DNA of 64,000 nucleotides from CAWDYA01 sp963806495 (lineage in GTDB: Bacteria > Acidobacteriota > Polarisedimenticolia > JACPZX01 > DASXTC01), in NCBI GenBank assembly GCA_963806495.1, contig CAWDYA010000011.1, positions 372,001 to 436,000 on the forward strand, written 5' to 3'. Under the pieces are notes generated by a model. That model saw nothing but the letters and a program-made list of their open reading frames with translations. It did no database searches and was not told the DNA's origin. Shown here piece after piece: positions 19,104-27,214 of this stretch (within the stretch, counting starts at the first letter, position 1; the number at the start of each line of letters is the position of its first letter). A program made the translations under genes and the position numbers.

Positions 19104-20363
19104 TCAGAAACGGATGCTCTTCGGATCCAGGTTGAGATGGGCCAGGTTGCCCAGGACCGCCAGCGTCCCCTCGCCCTGCCCGAGCAGGACGTTCGCGAGC
19201 CTCTGGACCTCCGTGGTCGTGACCTTCTCCACGCCGTCGATGATCTCGTCGAGCGTGTACTGCCTGCCGTAATAGAGCTGCTGTCTCGCCAGGTTGCTCA
19301 TGCGGCTGGAGGACGACTCCAGCGACAGCATCAGGCTCCCCTTGAGGTGATCCTTGGCACCCCGCAGCTCCGGCTCCTGGATCGGCACGGTCTTGAGCCG
19401 CGACAGCTCGGTGCAGATCGCCTCGAGCACCTCGGCCCCCCCGCCGGGCCGCGTGGCCGCGTACACCATGAGGTAACCGGCGTCGGCGAACGAGTTGATC
19501 GAGGAGAAGACGCTGTAGGCGAGACCGCGCTCCTCCCGGATCCCCTGGAAGAGCCTCGAGGACATCGTGCCGCCGAGCAGCGTATTGAGCACGTAGCCGG
19601 CGTAACGGTCGTCGTGCCCCTGCGGGTACGCCTCGACCCCGAGACACAGGTGCATCTGCTCGAGATCGCGCTTGTCACGGGTGACGATACCGGGATGCGC
19701 GCTCGGCGGCCCCACCGGCCGGGCGAGCCCTCCCGCCGGTATCTCACCGAACGCGCGGGACGCCTCGTCGATGAACTGCTGCTGGTCGAGGTGGCCGGCG
19801 GCGGCGATCAGGACGTTGCCGGGATGGTACGACTCGCGGAAGTACTTCAGCAGGGCGTCCTGGTGCAGGGCCGAGACCGACTCGACCGTGCCCTGGATCG
19901 GCCGGCCGAGCGGATGGCTCCCCCAGAGCGTTCCGGAGAACAGGTCGTAGACCAGCTCATCGGGGCTGTCCTCCACCATCTTGATCTCCTCGAAGATCAC
20001 CTTGCGCTCCTTCTCGACGTTCTCCGGGTCGAAACGAGGATGGAGCACGATGTCGGAGAGGAGATCGAGCGCGATCGGCAGGTGCTCGTCGAGCACGCGC
20101 GCGTAAAAGCAGGTGTACTCCTTGGTGGTGAAGGCGTCGCACTGGCCCCCGATCCGATCGATGGTGCGCGCGATGTCGGAGGCGGTGCGTCTCTCGGTGC
20201 CCTTGAACAGCAGGTGCTCGATGAAATGGGAGATGCCGTTCTCGTCGGGCTGCTCGTGGCGGGAGCCCTGCTTGAGCCAGACCCCGAGGGAAACCGAGCG
20301 GATGTTCGGCATCTCCTCGGTGAGGATGGTCAGGCCGTTGGGAAGAATCTCCTTGCGATGCAT
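19104..20363 (-). CDS. M16-family zinc peptidase (processing peptidase-like)
   Basis: This 419-residue protein has the inverted zinc motif HFIEH at residues 46-50 and the third zinc ligand, E126, exactly 76 residues later, as in mitochondrial processing peptidase-like M16 enzymes. The second half has the usual inactive repeat with the RLFQGIREERGLAYSVFS arginine-tyrosine segment. There is no signal peptide, so it is probably cytoplasmic like PepR/YmxG proteins. Their genes often lie beside dut in bacteria, as here. The substrate is unknown. Confidence 0.9.
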   Translation of the reverse strand: MHRKEILPNGLTILTEEMPNIRSVSLGVWLKQGSRHEQPDENGISHFIEHLLFKGTERRTASDIARTIDRIGGQCDAFTTKEYTCFYARVLDEHLPIALDLLSDIVLHPRFDPENVEKERKVIFEEIKMVEDSPDELVYDLFSGTLWGSHPLGRPIQGTVESVSALHQDALLKYFRESYHPGNVLIAAAGHLDQQQFIDEASRAFGEIPAGGLARPVGPPSAHPGIVTRDKRDLEQMHLCLGVEAYPQGHDDRYAGYVLNTLLGGTMSSRLFQGIREERGLAYSVFSSINSFADAGYLMVYAATRPGGGAEVLEAICTELSRLKTVPIQEPELRGAKDHLKGSLMLSLESSSSRMSNLARQQLYYGRQYTLDEIIDGVEKVTTTEVQRLANVLLGQGEGTLAVLGNLAHLNLDPKSIRF

Positions 20364-20472
20364 CGTTGTCCGGGCGCCTTCGGGGGGAGGGTGGCGGCGT
20401 CCTGCCTGCCGTCACCGGGGTCGGGTCGACCCCTGAAAGAAAGCTGACTATACCACCAGCCGGGCGTTCGCT

Positions 20473-21660
20473 TCAAGGCAGCGGGGCGCCGTTGCCTCCA
20501 CCCGGTGCGTTCGGATCGGCCGGCGCGTTGGGGTCCGCCGGGGCGTTCGGATCGGCGACGGCGTTCGGGTCCTGCTCCTCGCCGGAGTCGTCCTCGGCGT
20601 TGGGGTCCTCCTGCTCGTCCGGCGGCACGTCGGCCTCTTCGTCGCCCTGGTCCTGCGACTGGTCGTCCTGGTCGGCCTGCTCCTGCTGCTCCTGCTCGCG
20701 GCGGCGGCGGTCGTCCTCCTCCTGCTGGCGGCGCTCCTCGGCCTCCTGCTCCTCACGCTGGCGCTGCTCTTCGAGCTGCTGCTGCATCTGCTTGATCGGA
20801 TTGCGGGCCGGCTCCTGGTCTTCGCCGCCGCCCCGGATGATCGGATTCGTGTGATCGCCGATGCCGATCTGCAGCGGCCGCTGCGGCGGCGGCGCCGTCC
20901 TCATGCCGCCTCCCTGGTTCAGCTCCTGCCCCTCGGCCATCAGGGTGAACGCCCAGTCGTTGAGGTTCACCATGTTCTTGTAGACTTTGAACCCCGACTC
21001 GTTCGTCTTGTGAACCACGCCGACGATCGGCAGGTTCATCTTCTGCTCCTGCCCGGGCTGGCCGAAGACCCCGGCGGTCTGCTCCGAGTACCCCGCCGTG
21101 GTCTGCTGAGGGGAGTGGTCGGCGCCCAGACCCCGCCGGTTGCTGCCGCGGCCGAACGAGCCGCCCGTCATGTTGCCGAAGGCACCGCCCGGGTTCGCCC
21201 CGAAGCCGCCCTGCCCCGGCAGCCCTCCCTGTCCGGGGAAGCCCCCCTGGCCCGGCATGCCGCCGGCGAGGAACTGGTCTCCGGTGGGACGCGTTGCGTA
21301 GGGGTTGATGAATCCCTTGCCGTTGGGTGACAGGTACAGCAGACCCCACTTGCCGTCCTTGGACAGAGGGTCCTTGTACAGCTTGCGGATGTATCGGTGG
21401 CGATGGGGGCCTTTCTGGGCCAGGAGCTTCAGATCGAGCGGGTAGGTGTTGTTCTCCGCGCGGTAGAACTCGATCGCCTTGGCGTACTGCTCGCCGCGGA
21501 AGATCAGCTCCGCCTCGGCATCGCGGCGCATGATCGTGGTCCAGCTCTGGGCGGCCACGGTCAGCAGGATCAGCATGACGGCGACGAACACCATCAGCCC
21601 GATCAGCAGGTGACCCCGCTGGCCCCGTGTCCCGTTTCCGCGTCGCTTCCTCGTCGTCAT
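20473..21660 (-). CDS. Atypical pseudopilin-like protein with long Gly-rich and acidic C-terminal tail
   Basis: The N-terminus resembles a class III signal (basic leader, then QRG followed by HLLIGLMVFVAVMLILLTVA), but the conserved Glu at mature position 5 is replaced by Gly. In T2SS the minor pseudopilin GspK also lacks this Glu. Residues about 55-120 have a GspG-like core (IEFYRAENNTYPLDLKLLAQ, DPLSKDGKWGLLYLSPNG). They are followed by GQGG-type Gly-rich repeats, a second small domain (IVGVVHKTNESGFKVYKNMV), then a Glu/Gln/Arg coiled segment and a terminal DPNAPADPNAP repeat. Total 395 residues. It is the last gene of the secretion cluster. It may be a minor or tip pseudopilin; the tail is unusual and its role unknown. 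Confidence 0.75.
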   Translation of the reverse strand: MTTRKRRGNGTRGQRGHLLIGLMVFVAVMLILLTVAAQSWTTIMRRDAEAELIFRGEQYAKAIEFYRAENNTYPLDLKLLAQKGPHRHRYIRKLYKDPLSKDGKWGLLYLSPNGKGFINPYATRPTGDQFLAGGMPGQGGFPGQGGLPGQGGFGANPGGAFGNMTGGSFGRGSNRRGLGADHSPQQTTAGYSEQTAGVFGQPGQEQKMNLPIVGVVHKTNESGFKVYKNMVNLNDWAFTLMAEGQELNQGGGMRTAPPPQRPLQIGIGDHTNPIIRGGGEDQEPARNPIKQMQQQLEEQRQREEQEAEERRQQEEDDRRRREQEQQEQADQDDQSQDQGDEEADVPPDEQEDPNAEDDSGEEQDPNAVADPNAPADPNAPADPNAPGGGNGAPLP

Positions 21661-21681
21661 CGCCTTGCCGCTGGAATCACC

Positions 21682-22456
21682 TCAGGGGATATTCGGGGAT
21701 ATCGGAACGGGCACCGCCTGAAACGAGCCCGTGGTGTCCTCGGCGCCGATGTTGAGCGTGCAGTTGGCGTTCGGATCCGCTGTTGATTGCTGGCATGTCA
21801 TCTGGCAGCTCACCAGGTTGGGCGTCCATGTCGCGCTCGCCTCGCCGCTCGAATCGGACACAACCTGGGAGCCGGGGAAGAAACTGCCATCCAAAGTACT
21901 CGAGGGTGTCGTGAAACGCACCAAGATTCCCTGTATCCCGCCTCCTGTATTGTCGAGAACCGTGGCCACCACCGACAGATCGTCGTTGCAGGTCGTCGAG
22001 GGTCTGGGGCGTCACGGACAATTGAATTGCCGAAATGTTCCCCGAGGCTGTCTGGATCTGCGTCGACCCCGTGATCGACCCGGATCGCGCCATCACCGTG
22101 GCCGAGCTGGTGGTCGTGAGGATGCAGGTCGCCTGCCCGTTGCTGTCGCTCTTGATCGGCGTCTCGGCCGGCGGATCGAGGAACCCGGCGGTGCTGGAAA
22201 AAGTGATCTCCTGGTCGGGCAGACGCGTGCCGTTGCTCGAGCGCAGCGTGGCCACGATCTCGGCCGCTCCCGCCCCGCCACCGCTCGGCACCACGACCGT
22301 CTGCGGGTTGGCCGAGACGGTGATGGTCGAGTCCGCCGGCGCCACCGGGTCGCTGTTGTTGTCGCACGCGAGCAGAAAGAGCCCCGCGCCCACCGCAAGA
22401 CAGGCGCCGAGAACGATGCGGCCTCGCCTGCTCATCCCGTGCGTGTCAGTGTTCAT
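21682..22456 (-). CDS. Ig-like (bacterial Big/invasin-type) lipoprotein, one-base frameshift near 21,985
   Basis: A lipoprotein signal (GLFLLACDNNSD) begins the protein at the ATG at 22456. Two Ig-like domains follow: the first (TITVSANPQTVVVPSGGGAG, LPDQEITFSSTAGFLDPPAE) is in one frame. The second (VATVLDNTGGGIQGILVRFT, SDSSGEASATWTPN) is in another frame, displaced by one extra base around 21,980-21,990. Corrected length is about 257 residues. It lies between pseudopilin genes of the secretion cluster in the same direction with gaps of 21-34 bp, so it is probably a dedicated outer-membrane accessory of that system. The role is inference from position. Confidence 0.75.
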
Positions 22457-22490
22457 GGCCACTGCCTCTCCTCTCCCCTCGCCCATGTGG

Positions 22491-22898
22491 TCACCACTCG
22501 GCAACGTACGACCCGTCGAGAGCCTGCTTGTCCGAGCCGCTCTTGATGTCGAAGATCCCCGGCCCCGCCAGCCCATCCTCGCCCGCCAGGTCGTCCTCGC
22601 CCTGCTCGGCGTACACGTATACCCAGGTGCTGCTCGACTGGGTGAACGGGTCGACGGGCAGCTTGCGCATGTACCCCTCCTCCACCAGCGTCTGCAGGCT
22701 GTCGGGGTACTGCCCCTTGTCCGCGAAGTACTGGTCGATCGACTCACGAATCGTGTGCAGGTCGCTCTTGAGCACCGCCTCGCGCGCGCGCTTCGGTGCG
22801 TCACGGAACTGCGGCACCGCCACGGCCGCCAGGATCCCGATGATGGCGATGACGATGATCAGCTCGATGAGAGTGAAGCCGTCCTGGCCCCGCTTCAT
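22491..22898 (-). CDS. GspG-like major pseudopilin
   Basis: The 135-residue protein has a short basic leader and a textbook prepilin peptidase site: KRGQDG then FTLIELIIVIAIIGILAAV, with Glu at mature position 5. The C-terminal domain (DLHTIRESIDQYFADKGQYP, LPVDPFTQSSSTWVYVYAE) follows the GspG fold and ends with GIFDIKSGSDKQALDGS, the region that usually binds calcium in GspG. I chose the ATG at 22898 because it gives the correct leader length. It forms part of the secretion operon, ten bases after the preceding pseudopilin gene. No prepilin peptidase gene is in the window. Confidence 0.9.
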   Translation of the reverse strand: MKRGQDGFTLIELIIVIAIIGILAAVAVPQFRDAPKRAREAVLKSDLHTIRESIDQYFADKGQYPDSLQTLVEEGYMRKLPVDPFTQSSSTWVYVYAEQGEDDLAGEDGLAGPGIFDIKSGSDKQALDGSYVAEW

Positions 22899-22908
22899 GG
22901 TCCCACCC

Positions 22909-23388
22909 CTACCACGTGTTGTACGGCGTGCCGTCCAGGCCCGTCGCCTCGCTGGTCGTATAGACATCGTAGACGTTCTCCCGGCCCCATGACAGCGAGT
23001 TGGGGTCGTCCTGCAGCGACCGCAGGCCCCATTCGACCGAGTTCGTCATGGGGTCCTTGGGGATCCGCCGCAGAAAACGGATCTTCTTGTCCACCGCCCC
23101 CACCTGGCTCACACCATCCACCAGCGTCTCGAGATCCGGGGGGTATCCCTCGTTCTGGAGCCCCTCCACCGGGATGAGCCCCTGATCGGCGTACTTCTTG
23201 TAGTTGTCGATGGCGTTGCGCATGTCTCGCAGCGCCGAGCGCAGCTCCAGCTCCTTCTGTCTCTTGACGGCGGTGCGCACCATCGGCAGCGCGGCCGCCG
23301 CCAGGATCAGCAGGATGGCGATGGTGATCATCACCTCGAGGTAGGTGAGACCCGCCTGTCTGCCGCGCCGTATCGTCGTCATCGTCAT
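22909..23388 (-). CDS. Pseudopilin (GspG/PulG-like)
   Basis: A 159-residue prepilin-like protein: leader RRGRQAG, then LTYLEVMITIAILLILAAAA with Glu at mature position 5. The soluble part has the GspG-type pattern of a helix, SALRDMRNAIDNYKKYADQG, followed by PPDLETLVDG and IPKDPMTNSVEWGLRSLQDD. The ATG shares its last base with the stop codon of the secretin gene, so the two are coupled. It is a second pseudopilin beside the GspG-like one; which is the major subunit cannot be decided from sequence alone. Confidence 0.87.
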   Translation of the reverse strand: MTMTTIRRGRQAGLTYLEVMITIAILLILAAAALPMVRTAVKRQKELELRSALRDMRNAIDNYKKYADQGLIPVEGLQNEGYPPDLETLVDGVSQVGAVDKKIRFLRRIPKDPMTNSVEWGLRSLQDDPNSLSWGRENVYDVYTTSEATGLDGTPYNTW

Positions 23389-25874
23389 CAGTTCGCTACC
23401 GTGATCTCCGCCTGCCCCGGGTTGACCTGGATCGGGGTGCCGTCGAACGTCTCCGCGTGCACCGCCATGATGCTGATCGGCGACCGCCCGCCGGCGAGAG
23501 TCCGGAAGCGCAGCGCCGCCAGGGCGCCGCCTCGCGAGATCCCCTGGGATCCGCCCAGCCTGGAGACCTCGACGACCGCCTGCCCGTCACTCGTCTTGCT
23601 GGCCGAGAACATGGTCTGGGTGCCGTCCTGTTTCATGATAATGCCCTCGAGTCCCGAGTCGAAATCGATCGTCCTCGGGTCATAGGTGACCGTGAAGGAG
23701 ACCTTCTGCAGATCCGTCACGTTGTTCACGAGAAGGTTGACGGAGAACGAGCCCCCGGCCGCCACGGTGAGCCGTGCCGGCGCGATCGTCAGATTCATGA
23801 TGCCGGGAGGCGTCGTCGCCTGGTTCGGGATCGCGCCCGGCTCGGGCGGAGCGGGCTCGGACCCGGGCGGCGGTGACTCGGTCCCGCCCCCGAGCGGCTC
23901 CTCTATCGGCTCGGTGGTGCCCTGATCGAGAGGCACCGCCTCGACGCCGGGCGCCTTCTGGTTCTGCCCGGACGGAGCCGGTGGCACCTGGTTCGCCGGA
24001 CCGCCGGGATTCTGCCCGGCGGCAGGCTGGGCGTCGGCCCCGGCCGGGGGCTGCGACGCGTCGTCGGCCGGAGGTGTCTGAGCGGGGGTCTCGTCGCCCG
24101 CGCCGGCGTCCGCCTCCTCCCCGTCCTCCTCGTCTTCCGGCTCCTCCGGGTACGCGGTGAACGGCGTCGCGAAGACGCTGCCCGCATCGCCCCGCAGCCT
24201 CGGGTTCGACTCGTTGCCGATCCACAGCGCCTCGAGATCCTCCTGCCGGATGTCGGGGATGCGGATGATGTGGGGCGTCAGGGTCAGCACCAGGTCGGTC
24301 TCCCGGCGGGTCTCGAGCGTGCTGGAGAAGATCTTCCCGATCCCCGGCATGTCCATCAATCCGGGGAAGCCCGATCTCGCGCTCTGGCCGTCGTCGCGGA
24401 TCAGCCCGGCCAGGAGGTTCGACTCGCCGTCCTTGAGCCGGATCACCGTGTTGATCTGGCGGGTGTTGATCGAGGGCTGGCTCACCCCCTGCCCCGCGTC
24501 GATCCGGTCACCGAGCTGGCTGACCTCGACGTTGAGCTTCAGCGTCACCTCCTTGTTGTGGTGGACGCGCGGCTCGATCTCGATGACGATACCGACCTCC
24601 TGGTAGGTGAAGGAGGTGATAGGCACCACCGATCCGCCCACGGTGCCCGTGGTGTTGAAGGTGGTGGTCGGGATCGGGACGGAGTCGCCGATGTGCAGGT
24701 TCGCCTTCTCGCCCTCGGTCACCCTGAGCTGCGGCTTGGCGATCGTCCTCGTGCCGCTGTCGGCCTTCAGGAAGTCGAGCGTGACACGGGGGATCGGCCC
24801 GAGGCTGTACAGCCCCGCCTGGTTCAGCAGGCCCAGGTTGTTGAGCGGCAGCCGATCCGGCCCCTCGAACTGGATGTCGAACTGGCGCGGGGTCAGATTG
24901 ATCCCCAGCGTCTTGCTCACGTTGCGGCTGATCTCCAGAAGCTCGACGTCCACCACCAGCTCGGCCTTGGCTTTGTCGTTGGCCTCGATGATCTTCTGGG
25001 CGATGGCGACCTTGTTGGGCGTGTCCCGGATGGTGATGGCGTTGAGCTGATTGTTCTGCACGACCTTGCGCGCGTCGAGCATCGTGCGCAGCAGCGACTG
25101 GACATCCTTCACGTCCGCGTTGGACAGGAAGAAGGTCTTGATCACCTCGTCCTCGTACTCGCGCCGCTTCTGCTGATTGTCGTCCGCGATCAGGATGGTG
25201 TTCTCATCCATCACCTTGAAGAAGTGCTTGTTGGTGAGCATGAGGGTGTCCATCGCCTTCTCGAACGGGACGTTCGTCAGCTCGATGGTGATCTTTTTCT
25301 TGAGGTCGAGCTTGGGGTCGTACAGGAAGTTGATCCCGGTGGCCTTCGACAGGACGTCGTAGATCTTGCCCACCTCCTCGTCGCGGAACTGGAGTATGAC
25401 GGGGATGTTGGAGCGCGGGTCGAGCAACGGGACGCCGCTCGACTTGCGGGCGGCCTCCTGCATCTTCTCGAACTCGGTTTTTTCCTGGCGGTTGTGCTCC
25501 TTCTGGTACTCCAGCATCGCGACCTCGAGCTCGGTCTGCGCGTACGAGTTGGCCGGGTCGAGGGTCACCACCTGCTGGAGCTCGCCGATGGCAAGATCGA
25601 GCTGCTTGTTCTGCTGGTACTTCTTGGCCTTCTCGAAGTGGATCTGCGAGGCCTTCAGCTTCGTCCGGCTCAGCGCAATCGTCCACCGGGCCGAGGTCGG
25701 CTCCAGCGTGGCGAGCTTCGCATACTTGAGAACCGCCTGGTCGTAGTTGCCGGTCGCCTCGTCCCGCTCGGCCATGACGCTCAGCTTGTGCACCGCACAT
25801 CCGGCGATGCCTGACAACATGACAACCGCCGCGAGCACCATGAGGCCCCGACGCGTTCCACCGATTGACGGCAC
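23388..25874 (-). CDS. Secretin lipoprotein (GspD/PilQ family) with N-terminal TPRs and C-terminal cohesin domain
   Basis: An outer-membrane secretin of 828 residues. It has a lipobox with Cys26 (VVMLSGIAGC), TPR-like helices at about 35-140, and secretin N-domains at about 155-330 (VPFEKAMDTLMLTNKHFFKV, LNAITIRDTPNKVAIAQKII). The secretin core is at about 330-590, with the signature TYQEVGIVIEIEPRVHHNKE and ETDLVLTLTPHIIRIPD. After an acidic/Pro-rich linker of about 110 residues comes a cohesin-like domain (LTVAAGGSFSVNLLVNNVTD, VSFTVTYDPRTIDFDSG) to the end. Cohesin fusions to secretins are known in several phyla, but what the domain binds is not established. It forms the exit channel of the machine encoded by its neighbours. 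Confidence 0.92.
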   Translation of the reverse strand: MPSIGGTRRGLMVLAAVVMLSGIAGCAVHKLSVMAERDEATGNYDQAVLKYAKLATLEPTSARWTIALSRTKLKASQIHFEKAKKYQQNKQLDLAIGELQQVVTLDPANSYAQTELEVAMLEYQKEHNRQEKTEFEKMQEAARKSSGVPLLDPRSNIPVILQFRDEEVGKIYDVLSKATGINFLYDPKLDLKKKITIELTNVPFEKAMDTLMLTNKHFFKVMDENTILIADDNQQKRREYEDEVIKTFFLSNADVKDVQSLLRTMLDARKVVQNNQLNAITIRDTPNKVAIAQKIIEANDKAKAELVVDVELLEISRNVSKTLGINLTPRQFDIQFEGPDRLPLNNLGLLNQAGLYSLGPIPRVTLDFLKADSGTRTIAKPQLRVTEGEKANLHIGDSVPIPTTTFNTTGTVGGSVVPITSFTYQEVGIVIEIEPRVHHNKEVTLKLNVEVSQLGDRIDAGQGVSQPSINTRQINTVIRLKDGESNLLAGLIRDDGQSARSGFPGLMDMPGIGKIFSSTLETRRETDLVLTLTPHIIRIPDIRQEDLEALWIGNESNPRLRGDAGSVFATPFTAYPEEPEDEEDGEEADAGAGDETPAQTPPADDASQPPAGADAQPAAGQNPGGPANQVPPAPSGQNQKAPGVEAVPLDQGTTEPIEEPLGGGTESPPPGSEPAPPEPGAIPNQATTPPGIMNLTIAPARLTVAAGGSFSVNLLVNNVTDLQKVSFTVTYDPRTIDFDSGLEGIIMKQDGTQTMFSASKTSDGQAVVEVSRLGGSQGISRGGALAALRFRTLAGGRSPISIMAVHAETFDGTPIQVNPGQAEITVAN

Positions 25875-25890
25875 CTGTACCCCCTCCCGA

Positions 25891-26568
25891 CTAGCTTCCT
25901 AGGTCGATGCGCTTCTTCAGGTTCTGAAACTGCGGATCCACGTACCCCACGTCCGCCCACTCAACGCCGATGTCGAGGATCCTGAACTTCTGCTGCACGA
26001 TCTCCCCCTTCTTGGCCAGCAGCGGAGGATTGTCGCCTTCGAGGAACACTCCGATCTTCGCCGTCTCGGGGCCGAAGACACCCATGAGCCGGAAGGTGAT
26101 CGGAGGAGGCGTCGGCTTCGGCGGCGCCGCAGGCTTCGGCGGCGGCTGGGGCGGCCGGTTCTCGGCGATCTTCGGCGGCTGCTGCTGTTGCTGTTGCTGC
26201 TGCTGTTGCTCGCGTGCCTTCTGGGCGCGCAGCGCCGCCTCCTGTGCCTCGAGCCGCTTCTGCTCGGCCAGACGCCGGCGCTCCAGCTCGGCCGGATCCA
26301 CGGGCGGCGGCTTGGGCACCCCGTACTGGAACAGGTTCCGATCGGGCACCGAGTCCCCCTTTTCCACCAGGATCAGGCTCGGGTCGACCGTGCTGATGGC
26401 CTTGAGGTTCCTCTCCAGCGTCGCGGCATCGATGGACGGCAGCGCCTCCACGGAGGCTTCCGGTCCGCCGAAGCTGACGTATCCGCCGAACCAGACGTAG
26501 GACACGACGCAGACACCCAGAACGCCGAGCAGGATCGCCTGGCGCTTCGTCTCGGGGTTCATGGCCAT
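25891..26568 (-). CDS. PilP/GspC-like inner-membrane linker protein with poly-Gln segment
   Basis: One N-terminal membrane segment (AILLGVLGVCVVSYVWFGGY) is followed by a periplasmic linker: a charged helix, a run of 10 glutamines encoded by CAG/CAA codons, and a Pro/Lys-rich stretch. The C-terminal 70 residues form the small beta domain of PilP/GspC (RLMGVFGPETAKIGVFLEGD, VQQKFRILDIGVEWADVGYV), which contacts the secretin N0 domain. Length 225 residues. The gene lies between pilO-like and secretin genes, exactly where pilP is expected. Overall sequence is weakly conserved, so the assignment rests on architecture and position. Confidence 0.8.
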   Translation of the reverse strand: MAMNPETKRQAILLGVLGVCVVSYVWFGGYVSFGGPEASVEALPSIDAATLERNLKAISTVDPSLILVEKGDSVPDRNLFQYGVPKPPPVDPAELERRRLAEQKRLEAQEAALRAQKAREQQQQQQQQQQPPKIAENRPPQPPPKPAAPPKPTPPPITFRLMGVFGPETAKIGVFLEGDNPPLLAKKGEIVQQKFRILDIGVEWADVGYVDPQFQNLKKRIDLGS

Positions 26569-26572
26569 CGCG

Positions 26573-27214
26573 TCATCCCCTCTTCGCTCTCACGGTCGCC
26601 TTCTCCGGGATGTCCTCGTCGACGAAGTAGGTCGAGAGCATGATGTTGAGGCTCAGGATCACGCCTCCCTCGCGGGCGTTCGTGAGCTGTATCGCCTCGA
26701 TCACGATGAAGTTCTCCGACTTCTCGATCGTGTCGATGAATGACCGGAGGTTCTCGTACGAGCCGGTCAGCGGCATCACGGCGCTCAGTTTGGTGACCTT
26801 GTCCTTCGGGTAGCTCTCGCGCGGATACGAGATCGACTCGAGGTTGATGTTGTACTTCTTCGCGATCTGGCGGATCTCGCGCTGGAAGCTGATGAGCCGC
26901 TTCTCCTTCGTGGCGAGCACGTCGTCATAGAAGTGATCGAGGCTCGTGTTGCCCTCCACGACACGCAGGTGCTGCGGCCGGAGCTTGTCGACGTCGCGCG
27001 CCTTGCTGGCCGTCTGGGCCGCGATCTGCGCCACCTGCTCGTCCAGCGAGGCGACACGGCTCGCCCGCGGCACGTTCACCACGAACGCGAACACCAGATT
27101 GAGCGCCAGCCACACCAGGATCACGGCCGTGAGGACGCCCGCCCGCTCGCGTACGTCGAAGTCGGCGAAAGCCCGCCGCAGGGTCTTCAGCAGATCCTGG
27201 AGCCTTCCCTTCAT
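26573..27214 (-). CDS. pilO: PilO/GspM-like inner-membrane assembly protein
   Basis: A 213-residue protein with a short cytoplasmic part, one membrane segment (AVILVWLALNLVFAFVVNV), a coiled coil (SLDEQVAQIAAQTASKARDV) and a C-terminal ferredoxin-like domain (LTGSYENLRSFIDTIEKSEN, followed by FIVIEAIQLTN). This is the PilO pattern. With PilM, PilN and PilP it should form the inner-membrane alignment complex. Its start overlaps the PilN stop by four bases. Confidence 0.85.
   Translation of the reverse strand: MKGRLQDLLKTLRRAFADFDVRERAGVLTAVILVWLALNLVFAFVVNVPRASRVASLDEQVAQIAAQTASKARDVDKLRPQHLRVVEGNTSLDHFYDDVLATKEKRLISFQREIRQIAKKYNINLESISYPRESYPKDKVTKLSAVMPLTGSYENLRSFIDTIEKSENFIVIEAIQLTNAREGGVILSLNIMLSTYFVDEDIPEKATVRAKRG

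Noticed and set aside
20364..20472. Intrinsic terminator from the GGGGTC/GACCCC inverted repeat near 20,430
   Set aside because: The stem is short and neither strand has a T run at the correct side.
26180..26215. CAG/CAA microsatellite as a regulatory repeat
   Set aside because: It lies inside the PilP-like linker in frame, encoding poly-Gln between a charged helix and a Pro-rich stretch, and is adequately explained as low-complexity linker.
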